From Pseudomonadota bacterium (GTDB lineage: Bacteria; Desulfobacterota; Desulfarculia; Desulfarculales; JAHJDS01), in NCBI GenBank assembly GCA_018812395.1, contig JAHJDS010000406.1:1-19210 (forward strand): a stretch of DNA of 19,210 nt, read 5' to 3'. The position numbers and the translations under genes were made by a program. Below the pieces are notes generated by a model. It was not told where the DNA came from. It saw nothing but the letters and a program-made list of their open reading frames with translations, and did not search any database. Positions 8,628-15,624 of this stretch are shown here, piece by piece; position 1 is the stretch's first letter, and every line of letters starts with the position of its first letter.

Positions 8628-8657
8628 AATTTAGCCCGTCGCCCCAGGCCCGGTCAA
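8628..8657 (-). promoter_or_regulatory. Candidate promoter of the small Cys-protein gene
   Basis: On the minus strand TTGACC (8657-8652), 18-base spacer, TAAATT (8633-8628). Transcription would start near 8621, about three bases before the ATG. The -35 element lies in one arm of a nine-base inverted repeat (8651-8659 and 8686-8694). Confidence 0.35.
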
Positions 8658-8687
8658 GGGCAAACAGGGGGCGGTGGCGCAAAGGCC

Positions 8688-8716
8688 TTGACCGCAAAGG
8701 CTTAACCGGGGAATAT
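8688..8716 (+). promoter_or_regulatory. Candidate promoter of the histidine phosphatase gene
   Basis: TTGACC (8688-8693), 17-base spacer, weak -10 GAATAT (8711-8716). Transcription would start at about 8722-8725, at the ATG. The -35 lies in the second arm of the inverted repeat described for the divergent promoter. The -10 match is only three of six. Confidence 0.28.
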
Positions 8717-8724
8717 GTCAGGCC

Positions 8725-9402
8725 ATGACCACCAGTGACGACACCGAGCCCAAGAAGACGCCTTTCTTGTGGGACATGCCGCGGACCAGGCTGTATCTGA
8801 TCCGGCATGGCCAGGTCGAGAACTTCCACCAGCGGCGACTCAACGGCCGGACCGACGTCGGCCTGAGCGATTGGGGCCGGCGGCAGTACGACCGTCTGGC
8901 CCGGCGCCTGCTCGAGGCCGGGGTGGGCGTGGACGCCGTCTACGCCAGCGACCTGACCCGGGCCCGGGTGGGCGGCGAGGTTTTATCGAGCATCCTGGAC
9001 CGGCCGCTGACCCTGCGCCCCGAGTTTCAGGAAATCAACTTCGGTCAATGGGAGGGGCTCAATTTCGAGGAACTCGAGCGCGATTGGCCCGGGGAGTTCA
9101 AGCGGCGCTATCAGGACCTTTACCATCACCGCCCGCCCCAGGGCGAGACCATCGCCGAGATGGAGGCCCGGGTTGGGGCCGCCCTCGAGCGGTTGATCGA
9201 CACCCACCGCCACCGCTCCTTCCTGCTGGTGGCCCACGCGGGGGTCAACCGGGTCATCCTCTGCCGGGCCATCGGCCTCGGGCCCGAGCATTTGTTCAAG
9301 TTGGACCAGGACTACGGCTGCCTGAACGTCATCGACTTCTTTGACGACGGCCGATCCCTGGTCAAGCTGGTCAACGGGGTGAGCTGGGACTCTTCGTCCT
9401 AG
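8725..9402 (+). CDS. Histidine phosphatase family protein (phosphoglycerate-mutase-like)
   Basis: A 225-residue cytosolic phosphatase. The catalytic His28 is in LIRHGQ, Arg79 is in SDLTRAR, Glu103 in EINFGQWEG and the second His171 in VAHAGVNR, the complete histidine-phosphatase set; the enzyme works through a phosphohistidine intermediate. The EINFGQWEG motif and the overall length are those of the CobC/GpmB-like group, which includes alpha-ribazole phosphatase (adenosylcobalamin assembly), but no other cobalamin genes are nearby, so the substrate is open. The ATG at 8725 has no clear ribosome binding site; Met18 (8776), ten residues before the catalytic His, is an alternative start. It stands alone between a divergent small gene and the tRNA. 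Confidence 0.88.
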   Translation: MTTSDDTEPKKTPFLWDMPRTRLYLIRHGQVENFHQRRLNGRTDVGLSDWGRRQYDRLARRLLEAGVGVDAVYASDLTRARVGGEVLSSILDRPLTLRPEFQEINFGQWEGLNFEELERDWPGEFKRRYQDLYHHRPPQGETIAEMEARVGAALERLIDTHRHRSFLLVAHAGVNRVILCRAIGLGPEHLFKLDQDYGCLNVIDFFDDGRSLVKLVNGVSWDSSS

Positions 9403-9505
9403 CCGGGGCCGACTCGTCCGCCGCCATTTTTCACCAGGGGGCGTCGGGGTTGGGGGCGAGGAGAAAGGCTTCTCCCAAGTCTTTGGTTGATTCCACGCCG
9501 CTTGG

Positions 9506-9534
9506 TTGACAACCAACCCGGTTGTGACTAGACT
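9506..9534 (+). promoter_or_regulatory. Sigma-70 promoter of tRNA-Arg
   Basis: Consensus TTGACA (9506-9511), 17-base spacer, TAGACT (9529-9534), with the mature tRNA starting 12 bases after the -10. A perfect palindrome, TTGGTTG-A-CAACCAA (9502-9516), covers the -35. Confidence 0.8.
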
Positions 9535-9545
9535 TGTTTGTCCAG

Positions 9546-9622
<77 letters not shown>

Positions 9623-9633
9623 AATAAATTCAA

Positions 9634-9666
9634 GGGGTTGAGTCGGACGGCTCAGCCCCTTTTTTT
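9634..9666 (+). terminator. Rho-independent terminator of tRNA-Arg
   Basis: GGGGTTGAG (9634-9642) pairs with CTCAGCCCC (9651-9659) with one G-U pair, an eight-base loop and a run of T residues (9660-9666). It starts 11 bases after the tRNA. The hairpin could also stop the convergent amidohydrolase operon, though its T-run in that direction is poor. Confidence 0.88.
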
Positions 9667-9732
9667 ATTAAGCCATTGACCTCGGGGAATGGAACCGCCA
9701 CCGTTTGCCCGACCGGCCTCGATTAAATAAAC

Positions 9733-10416
9733 CTATATTTCGGCGCACCAGCCGGCCAGGGCCTCCAGGACGCCGCGACGCTTGAGGGCCGTGTCCAGAA
9801 ACGGGGCCCGGGACAGTTCCAGTTGCACCCAGGGCCGTTGGGCGGCGTGACGCCGGACGATATAACCGCCCCGGAACGGATGGTTGATCGGCACGCCCAC
9901 GCCCAGGGAGCGCTCCAGCCACCGGGCCAGGGCCTCGACCCATGCCCGGGGACAGGTCCCCTCGCCGTCGCTCAGGCAGACGGGCGGTCGCTGGGCGCCG
10001 GCGTCCGGCCCGATGGGCGGACCGAAGGCGGCCATGGTGTGGCAGTCGACGCCGAGCCGGACCCCGGCCGCCGGCTCGGACAGCCGGCGATGATAGGGGC
10101 GATGGTATTTATCCAGCAGCGACTCGATGGCTTTGGCCGACGGACGGCGCCGCCAGACGGGCACGTCCCAGCAGGTGTGGGTCTTGATCACGCCGTCTTT
10201 GCGAAAATCGTCCTCGGCCCGGTTGAGATCGACGATGGCCCGGGCGACATTGCTGGTCACGTAGGCGGCGACCTCGGCCGGGAAGTCGTAGATCTCGGCC
10301 GCGCCCTCGTCGCCGTCGGCCATGATCTCCTCCGGCGTCAGGAGGCAGTCATCGGCCACCTCGGACGGCACCTCCAGGCCGGCGTGGGGCACCGAGATCA
10401 GGAGCGGCAGGGTCAT
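9733..10416 (-). CDS. N-formylglutamate amidohydrolase family protein
   Basis: A 227-residue protein of the family that hydrolyses N-formyl-L-glutamate to glutamate and formate, or related N-acyl amino acids. Family motifs visible are SVPHAG (residues 8-13), DLNR (63-66), DCHTM (124-128), NHPFRGGYI (178-186) and VQLELSR (197-203), with the usual metal-binding His and Glu. It is somewhat shorter than HutG-type enzymes (about 260-280). No histidine-degradation genes are present; instead it is the last gene of the aminomutase/ATP-grasp operon. Its ATG overlaps the stop of the transferase gene in ATGA (10413-10416), so the two are translationally coupled. The real substrate is therefore more likely an acyl or peptidyl derivative made by the operon than histidine-derived formylglutamate (inference). 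Confidence 0.85.
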   Translation of the reverse strand: MTLPLLISVPHAGLEVPSEVADDCLLTPEEIMADGDEGAAEIYDFPAEVAAYVTSNVARAIVDLNRAEDDFRKDGVIKTHTCWDVPVWRRRPSAKAIESLLDKYHRPYHRRLSEPAAGVRLGVDCHTMAAFGPPIGPDAGAQRPPVCLSDGEGTCPRAWVEALARWLERSLGVGVPINHPFRGGYIVRRHAAQRPWVQLELSRAPFLDTALKRRGVLEALAGWCAEI

Positions 10417-12020
10417 TTCTTGGGCCCGGCGGCCGAGCCGTCCCGGCGGGGATCGGCCACGCCGATGAAGGTGTCCTTGTCGCGCATGACCATTTGGACG
10501 CAGCCCAGGTAGAACGAATGGGGGTCTCGAACGTCCACGGTGAACCCCCGCTTGGCGAGGGCCGGCGGGATGTCGTCCCGGAAGCGGGCCGCCTCGAGGG
10601 AGACCCTGCCCCGGACCGAGCAGTGCAGCCGCGGGGCGCTGACCGCCTCGAGGGGGGCGTGCGATCCGAGCCGGAGCAGGACCTGGACGATGGCCGAGGT
10701 GATCCGCTCGCTGCCCGGCGAGCCGATGGCCAGCCAGGGCCGGCGGCCCCTGAAGATAATGGTCGGGGCGACGCTGGCCCAGGGCACGGCGTTGGGCCGG
10801 AGATAATAGGGGTGGGTCATGTCCTGGTACTCGAAGGCGCTCATGTAGTTGTTGTACAGGAACCCCAGCTCGGGGGAGGCCTCGCACGAGCCGTAGACCC
10901 GCTCGATGGACTGGGTCAGGGCGACCACGTTACCGAAACGGTCCATAACCGACAGGTGGGTCGTCTCGCCCCGGGTCCTTATCCGGGCCCGGATCTGCTT
11001 GGCCACCACCTCGGCGTATTCGGCGCTGACCATCCGCTTGTCCTGGACCTGGGGGTAGAAATTGGGGTCAAAGTTGCGATCCCGGCGGTCGAGGTTGGCC
11101 CGGCGGATGGTCTCGGCCAGGACGACCGCCCCCTGGGGCGTGTCGAAATTGCGGTACCTTTCCGGGAGGTGGCCGATGATGTTGAGCATCTCGATCAGGG
11201 TCCGGCCCGCCCCCGGCGGCCCGAAGGTGAACAGCCTCAGCCCGTCGAACCGGCAGACCAGGGGTTTGCGTTCGACCGGCCACGGGATCCAGGCCAGATC
11301 GTCCTCGAAGATCAAACCGTCGTGGGCGAACATGTCCTCCCGGATGCGACGCGAGATCTCGCCCAGATAGAAATCCTCCACCCCCGCCTCGGCCAGACGC
11401 CCCAGGGTCTTGGCCAGGACCGGCTGGCGAAAGGTGGCCCCCACGGGGTACGGCCGGCGTCCGTCCTTGAGAAAAAAACGGCCGGCGCTGCCGGCCCGGA
11501 GGTGCTGGAGTTCCCGTTTGGTCAGGGCGTGCCTCAACTCCGTGACCAGGCAGCCCTCTTCGGCCAGGACGACGGCCGGCTCGATCACCTCCTGGAGGGA
11601 TTTGGTGCCGTAGTGTTCCAGGGCGTAGCCCAGCACGGCGGGCGTCGAGGGCACGGTCGTCGCCCGGTGGCCGAGGAGCCGGTCGGACCGCGACAGGGTC
11701 ACCGCGGCGATCCGGTTGGGGGCCCGCGACGAGCCGTCCAGGGCGATGGTCTTATGGGTCTCGGCCAGGTAGATCATCATCACCGTCTGACCGCCCAGAC
11801 CCGAGGCGAACGGCTCGCAGACCCCCAGGGCGAAGGCCGCGGCCACGGCGGCGTCCACGGCGTTGCCGCCTCGGGCCAGAATGCCCGACGCCGCCTCGGT
11901 GGCCGGGTAGCTGGCCGTGGTCGCCATCCCGTGGGGCGAGGCGGCAATGCGCTGGGGGCGGACCGGCTCCCGGCGCGGCGGTTCGCGGTCGTCGTTGGGC
12001 GTCTTACCTTTTGCCGCCAC
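10413..12020 (-). CDS. Gamma-glutamyltransferase family protein, cytosolic
   Basis: A 535-residue Ntn-hydrolase. It should self-cleave before Thr353 in GETTHLSVMDRFGN, giving a large subunit (1-352) and a small subunit whose N-terminal Thr attacks gamma-glutamyl amides. PWASVAPTI (413-421) and GSPGSERI (433-440) match the oxyanion and glycine-rich loops of E. coli Ggt. Two things differ from Ggt. There is no signal peptide: the N-terminus is charged and Pro/Arg-rich, so the enzyme is probably cytosolic. The Arg that binds the glutamyl carboxylate (LDxRExAP in Ggt) is replaced by Ser97 in LDGSSRAP, a variant of GGT-like subfamilies. The start is GTG 12020 with AAGGG seven bases ahead; it overlaps the upstream ATP-grasp gene by 17 bases and the downstream gene by four. 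Hydrolase or transferase activity on a related substrate is expected. Confidence 0.9.
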   Translation of the reverse strand: MAAKGKTPNDDREPPRREPVRPQRIAASPHGMATTASYPATEAASGILARGGNAVDAAVAAAFALGVCEPFASGLGGQTVMMIYLAETHKTIALDGSSRAPNRIAAVTLSRSDRLLGHRATTVPSTPAVLGYALEHYGTKSLQEVIEPAVVLAEEGCLVTELRHALTKRELQHLRAGSAGRFFLKDGRRPYPVGATFRQPVLAKTLGRLAEAGVEDFYLGEISRRIREDMFAHDGLIFEDDLAWIPWPVERKPLVCRFDGLRLFTFGPPGAGRTLIEMLNIIGHLPERYRNFDTPQGAVVLAETIRRANLDRRDRNFDPNFYPQVQDKRMVSAEYAEVVAKQIRARIRTRGETTHLSVMDRFGNVVALTQSIERVYGSCEASPELGFLYNNYMSAFEYQDMTHPYYLRPNAVPWASVAPTIIFRGRRPWLAIGSPGSERITSAIVQVLLRLGSHAPLEAVSAPRLHCSVRGRVSLEAARFRDDIPPALAKRGFTVDVRDPHSFYLGCVQMVMRDKDTFIGVADPRRDGSAAGPKK

Positions 12021-14178
12021 GCGATTTCCCTTCCGAGGCCTGGCTGGCCAAGTACCGGGACAGAAGGAGCGTCCGCTGGACCAGACTGATCCGTTGGACC
12101 GCCTCCTGGGCGGTGTAGAGGTCCCGGGCCACCGGCCCCAGGCCGCAGAGCACCGGGGTCGAGGCCGGCACCAGACCGGCCGGGGACGGCCAGCGGCTGG
12201 ACTCGGCCTTGAGGGCCACCTCCAAATCGGCGGCCACCGCGCCCACGGCCTTGACCAGTTGTTTGTTCTTGGTCCGCCGCTTCATGGGCGGCCGATCCGA
12301 GATCAGTTCCAGGTGCCAGGAGATCTTGCTCCGGTCGAACAGGTCGCGGACGGCGACCTCGAGTTCCTGGGCCGCCCCTTCCTCGCCGTAGGACACGATC
12401 AGCGAGGCGGTGACGTCGTAGGGCGGCGACACGGGATTGGCCAGGGTTCGCACCTCGCCCAGGTAGACCGCGCTACGGCCTTCGTCGGGCGACATCCGCA
12501 GCACATCGCCCAGCTTGTTGAAGACCCAGCGCAGCAGTTCGGGCCTTTTTTTGGGGGGACCGACCTCGGGCTTGGCGTCCCGGAAGGAGAACTGGTACTT
12601 GCGCATGCCCCGGCGCTGATTGACCACCCGGTCGTCCCGGAAGACGGGTTTGAGGACCAGCACCCGACCGGCCTGGGCCGCGGCCCGGCGGATGTACTCG
12701 GCGCTGTAACGGCACTCGAAGCCCTCGTCGGCGTAGCACAGCACGCCCAGGGGCAGGCGACTGAGCCGTTTGGCGGCCTTCATCGCCCGCAGGGCGAAGT
12801 CCAACATGACCCACGGCGCCCGGGCGGCGGCGATGCCTTCGCCGACCAGCCACCCGGGCTCGCGCCGGAAGCCCTGGAAGGGCATGCTCCCCTCCAGGGG
12901 GACGTCGATCTGGGCGACGAGCAGCGTGCCACCGGCCAGGCCGGCCGGGGACTGCCAGGTCCAGGCCGAGCGATGGTCCGTCAAGTCGGCCGACTCGGTG
13001 AAGCCCAACTCCCTCAGCCGTCCATCGAGCCGGTCCACGGCCATCTGTTTGCCCACCGGATCGGTCGTCCGGGTGGAGATGGCCGACCACTGCTCGATCT
13101 GCTTTTCGATCTGGTCCCGGCGGCTGGTGATATAGTTGAAGACGTAGGCGGCCGGGTCGGCCGTGGACCGGGTGACGCTCGGCGGGATGGGGGTGCCGAA
13201 GTAGCGGGCGCTGGCCACCTCGACCAGGCGGTTGACCAGGGCCGGAAAATCCAGGCCGGCCGCGGCGGCCGCGGCCACGTAAGAGCCGTGCTCGCCCAGG
13301 GACGGCAGGCTGTTGATCTCGAGGATGTAGAGATTTTCACGGTCATCGAGGCGCAGGTCCACCCGGGCGCAGTCATAGCAGCCCAGGGCCTTGAAGGCCC
13401 CCACGGCCACCTCCTTGGTCCGGGCCGTCAACTCCGGCCCTAACGGCGCCGGACACACCACCCCGAACTCCCGGCCCGACGCCCGGGTCTTGTCTTCCCA
13501 GGTGTAGATCTGAGGGCCGCCCTGGCCGAAGATCAGCTCGGCCGGCTCGAAGGTTTCGGGCGGATTGTTGCCGATAATGCCGACGTTGACCTCCCGGCCC
13601 TCGATGTAGCGCTCGACCAGAACCGGCTGGTCGAATTCGTCGAAGATGTTCTGGGCCGCGGCCCGTAGCTCGTCCTCGTCGTGGCAGATTTTTATGCCAA
13701 AGGACACCGCCTCGTTCTTGGGCTTGACGATCAGGGGGAACTCGAGGTCGGGCAGGGCGAAGCCGGGGGCGTCGACCACCACGAAGTCCGGCGTGGGCAG
13801 GCCGGCCTGTTTGAACAACACCTTGGCCACGACCTTGTCCAGGGCCAGGGAGTGGGCCAGGGGCCCCGAGCCGACGTAGGGAATGCCGACCATCTCCAGG
13901 ATGCCGGGGACGTGGGTGTAGCGGGCCTGGCCCTGGATGCCGTAGGACAGGTTGAAGACCAGGCCCGGCCGCTCGCCCTTGACCACCTGGGGCATGAACT
14001 CCTCGAGGCGATCGACCAGGTCCTTGTCGGCCTCGAACTGAATCACCTGGTGCCCGCCGGCCCGCAGCGCCTTGACGATGCCCCGGATGGTGTCGGCGGC
14101 GTACTTCTCCCGGTTGGGGACCCCGAACAGGTTGATGACGTTCTGGCTTTCCCAGTTGTAGACCACGGCGATCTTCAC
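12004..14178 (-). CDS. ATP-grasp ligase fused to a metal-less M20-peptidase-like domain
   Basis: A 724-residue, two-part protein. Residues 1 to about 330 are a D-Ala-D-Ala-ligase-like ATP-grasp enzyme: ATP lysine in LIVKPKNEA (Lys152/154), VLVERYIEGRE (187-196), and Mg ligands Asp274, Glu287 and Asn289 in EINSLPSLGEHGSY. It should join a carboxylate, through an acyl phosphate, to an amine. Residues about 345-715 follow the M20 exopeptidase fold, but by my alignment all five metal ligands are replaced: His to Gln423 (VAQIDVP), Asp to Ala451 (GEGIAAAR), Glu to Gly486 (ADEGF), Glu to Lys510 (LVLKP) and His to Tyr688 (DLYTAQE). It is therefore probably a binding or scaffolding domain. The start is GTG 14178 because AAAGGGG lies five bases ahead; GTG 14193 is possible but lacks a site. 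Operon position: 49 bases after the aminomutase, overlapping the transferase. Confidence 0.85.
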   Translation of the reverse strand: MKIAVVYNWESQNVINLFGVPNREKYAADTIRGIVKALRAGGHQVIQFEADKDLVDRLEEFMPQVVKGERPGLVFNLSYGIQGQARYTHVPGILEMVGIPYVGSGPLAHSLALDKVVAKVLFKQAGLPTPDFVVVDAPGFALPDLEFPLIVKPKNEAVSFGIKICHDEDELRAAAQNIFDEFDQPVLVERYIEGREVNVGIIGNNPPETFEPAELIFGQGGPQIYTWEDKTRASGREFGVVCPAPLGPELTARTKEVAVGAFKALGCYDCARVDLRLDDRENLYILEINSLPSLGEHGSYVAAAAAAGLDFPALVNRLVEVASARYFGTPIPPSVTRSTADPAAYVFNYITSRRDQIEKQIEQWSAISTRTTDPVGKQMAVDRLDGRLRELGFTESADLTDHRSAWTWQSPAGLAGGTLLVAQIDVPLEGSMPFQGFRREPGWLVGEGIAAARAPWVMLDFALRAMKAAKRLSRLPLGVLCYADEGFECRYSAEYIRRAAAQAGRVLVLKPVFRDDRVVNQRRGMRKYQFSFRDAKPEVGPPKKRPELLRWVFNKLGDVLRMSPDEGRSAVYLGEVRTLANPVSPPYDVTASLIVSYGEEGAAQELEVAVRDLFDRSKISWHLELISDRPPMKRRTKNKQLVKAVGAVAADLEVALKAESSRWPSPAGLVPASTPVLCGLGPVARDLYTAQEAVQRISLVQRTLLLSRYLASQASEGKSRGGKR

Positions 14179-14227
14179 GCCAACCCCTTTCACCTTTTTC
14201 AGGCCGCGGCGTCGGCCGACGCCGCCG

Positions 14228-15367
14228 TTAGCCGACTAACGCGGAGGTCAGTCTCCTCAGCCCCATTTGATAGATGGGCTCGGTGTAGTCGTCCAGCCAG
14301 TAGGCCTGGGGGTTGCTCGGAAAGATCAGGAACCGGCCCCGGTCCTGGTGCCCGGGAGCCCGGTGGAATCGCATGAACACCTGGCCGTCGGCCAGGCCCA
14401 CGACCTCGATTTTGCCCCGGGCGTGAGACATGACGAACCGGGCCCGCTTGGCCAGTCCCGAGCACCGGCCCCGGGCCGCCTCGACGATCCGATATGACTC
14501 CTCGATGGGCACGGCGTAGGTTCTGTTGCCCAGCGTCGGCCGGCACTGGAAGATGTAGTAGGAGGCCACCCCGAGGAACGACAGCTCGCTCCACAACCGG
14601 GCCAGATCCATCGGATCGTCGTTGACGCCCCGGATCAGCGGCGTCTGCTGACAGGTGGCCGACCCGGTCCGCTGGATAAGCGAGATCGCCTCCCGCGCCG
14701 GCTCGGTCAACTCCCGCCAGTGGTTGAACTGGATCATGAAGTACAGCCGCTTATCTCCCCGGCTGAACCGCGCGGCCAGCTCGAGCAGGGGTTTGTCATC
14801 CAGGATCCGCCAGGGATTGAAGGCCGGCATCTTGGTCCCCAGCCGGACGATCCGGACGTGATCGATCGACCTTAGTTGCTCGATGATCTCGGTCAAGGCC
14901 GGGGTGGTGCGCATCAGCGAGTCGCCGCCGGTCAGCAGGACGTTGTTCACCTCCGTGTGTTCACGGATATAGGCGATGCCTCGGCCGACGTCCTTGGACA
15001 CTTCATCGGAGGACACCTCATCAGTGCGATCGAAGAACAGCCGCTTCCGGAAGCAAAAACGGCACCGCCCGCCGCACAGGTCGCTGACCAGCAGGACGGC
15101 CGTGGACGGGTACTTGTGCTGCAGGCCCGGCAGGACCGTGTAACTGGCCTCCGAGGACGGATCGGCCAGACCCCAGCGCTCCATTTCGTCCAGGTCAGGG
15201 ATGATGATCCGGCGAATGGGATCCGCCGGGTCGTCCCAGTCGATCAGGGACAGGTAATAGTCGGTGGCCCCGAACTCGAACCGGTCGGCCACGGGCCGGA
15301 GGGCCTCCCGTTCGGCCGGATCGAGACCGGCCACGGCGTCAATATTTTGAACGTAGTTCGGTTTCAT
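14228..15367 (-). CDS. KamA-family radical SAM aminomutase-like protein
   Basis: A 379-residue protein of the lysine 2,3-aminomutase family. The radical SAM cluster CGGRCRFC (Cys98, 102, 105) is intact, TGGDSLM (146-152) matches TGGDPL of the family, and Lys319 in ARGKIEVVG aligns with the lysine that binds PLP. Such enzymes move the alpha-amino group to the beta carbon. Asp293 of lysine 2,3-aminomutase, which holds the lysine side chain, lies in a QCD motif; here the motif is QCRP (Arg276), and no acidic residue is found at the place of the second aspartate (just before Lys319). In glutamate 2,3-aminomutase these positions are also non-acidic (Lys and Asn), so an acidic substrate is likely. 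The C-terminus (residues 330-379) differs from true KamA. The ATG at 15367 has AGGGA ahead. First gene of the four-gene minus-strand operon. Confidence 0.88.
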   Translation of the reverse strand: MKPNYVQNIDAVAGLDPAEREALRPVADRFEFGATDYYLSLIDWDDPADPIRRIIIPDLDEMERWGLADPSSEASYTVLPGLQHKYPSTAVLLVSDLCGGRCRFCFRKRLFFDRTDEVSSDEVSKDVGRGIAYIREHTEVNNVLLTGGDSLMRTTPALTEIIEQLRSIDHVRIVRLGTKMPAFNPWRILDDKPLLELAARFSRGDKRLYFMIQFNHWRELTEPAREAISLIQRTGSATCQQTPLIRGVNDDPMDLARLWSELSFLGVASYYIFQCRPTLGNRTYAVPIEESYRIVEAARGRCSGLAKRARFVMSHARGKIEVVGLADGQVFMRFHRAPGHQDRGRFLIFPSNPQAYWLDDYTEPIYQMGLRRLTSALVG

Positions 15368-15407
15368 GTCCCATCCCTTGTTGCTTGGCCGTCATTGGAC
15401 CTGGCAA

Positions 15408-15435
15408 ATACTATGGCGGAATTCTGAAAATACAA
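15408..15435 (-). promoter_or_regulatory. Weak candidate promoter of the aminomutase operon
   Basis: The 257-base gap before the aminomutase gene has an AT-rich stretch (15400-15500) unlike the rest of the window. Within it, on the minus strand, TTGTAT (15435-15430), 16-base spacer and TAGTAT (15413-15408) are the best sigma-70-like pair. The -35 is poor, so an activator or another sigma factor may be involved. The rest of the gap holds only GC palindromes (15509-15520 and 15550-15561) with no clear role. Confidence 0.25.
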
Positions 15436-15624
15436 GAGACGGCGGCGAAAAATGTCGTCCAAACGGCGGTGGTAATTTGGATTGAATTTCAGTCAGTTAT
15501 CATATCGAGGTCCCCGGACCGGCCGCCATCATCCCGCGAACACCAAGACGCCCCCGGGGGCATTCGTTGTCGCCGATGCCACCGGGTCAGGACCAGGGAA
15601 CGGGGCGGCGCGGCCGGGGTCCTA

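Noticed and set aside
10494..12089. Plus-strand open frame of 531 codons opposite the GGT-like gene
   Set aside because: It mirrors the coding frame of a clear gamma-glutamyltransferase family gene; no motifs and a low-complexity composition.
11917..13443. Plus-strand open frame of 508 codons opposite the ATP-grasp fusion gene
   Set aside because: Antisense shadow; the minus-strand frame has recognisable ATP-grasp and M20-fold features, this one has none.
15550..15561. GCCCCCGGGGGC palindrome as regulatory site or terminator
   Set aside because: A zero-loop GC palindrome in very GC-rich DNA without T-run or second copy; no support.
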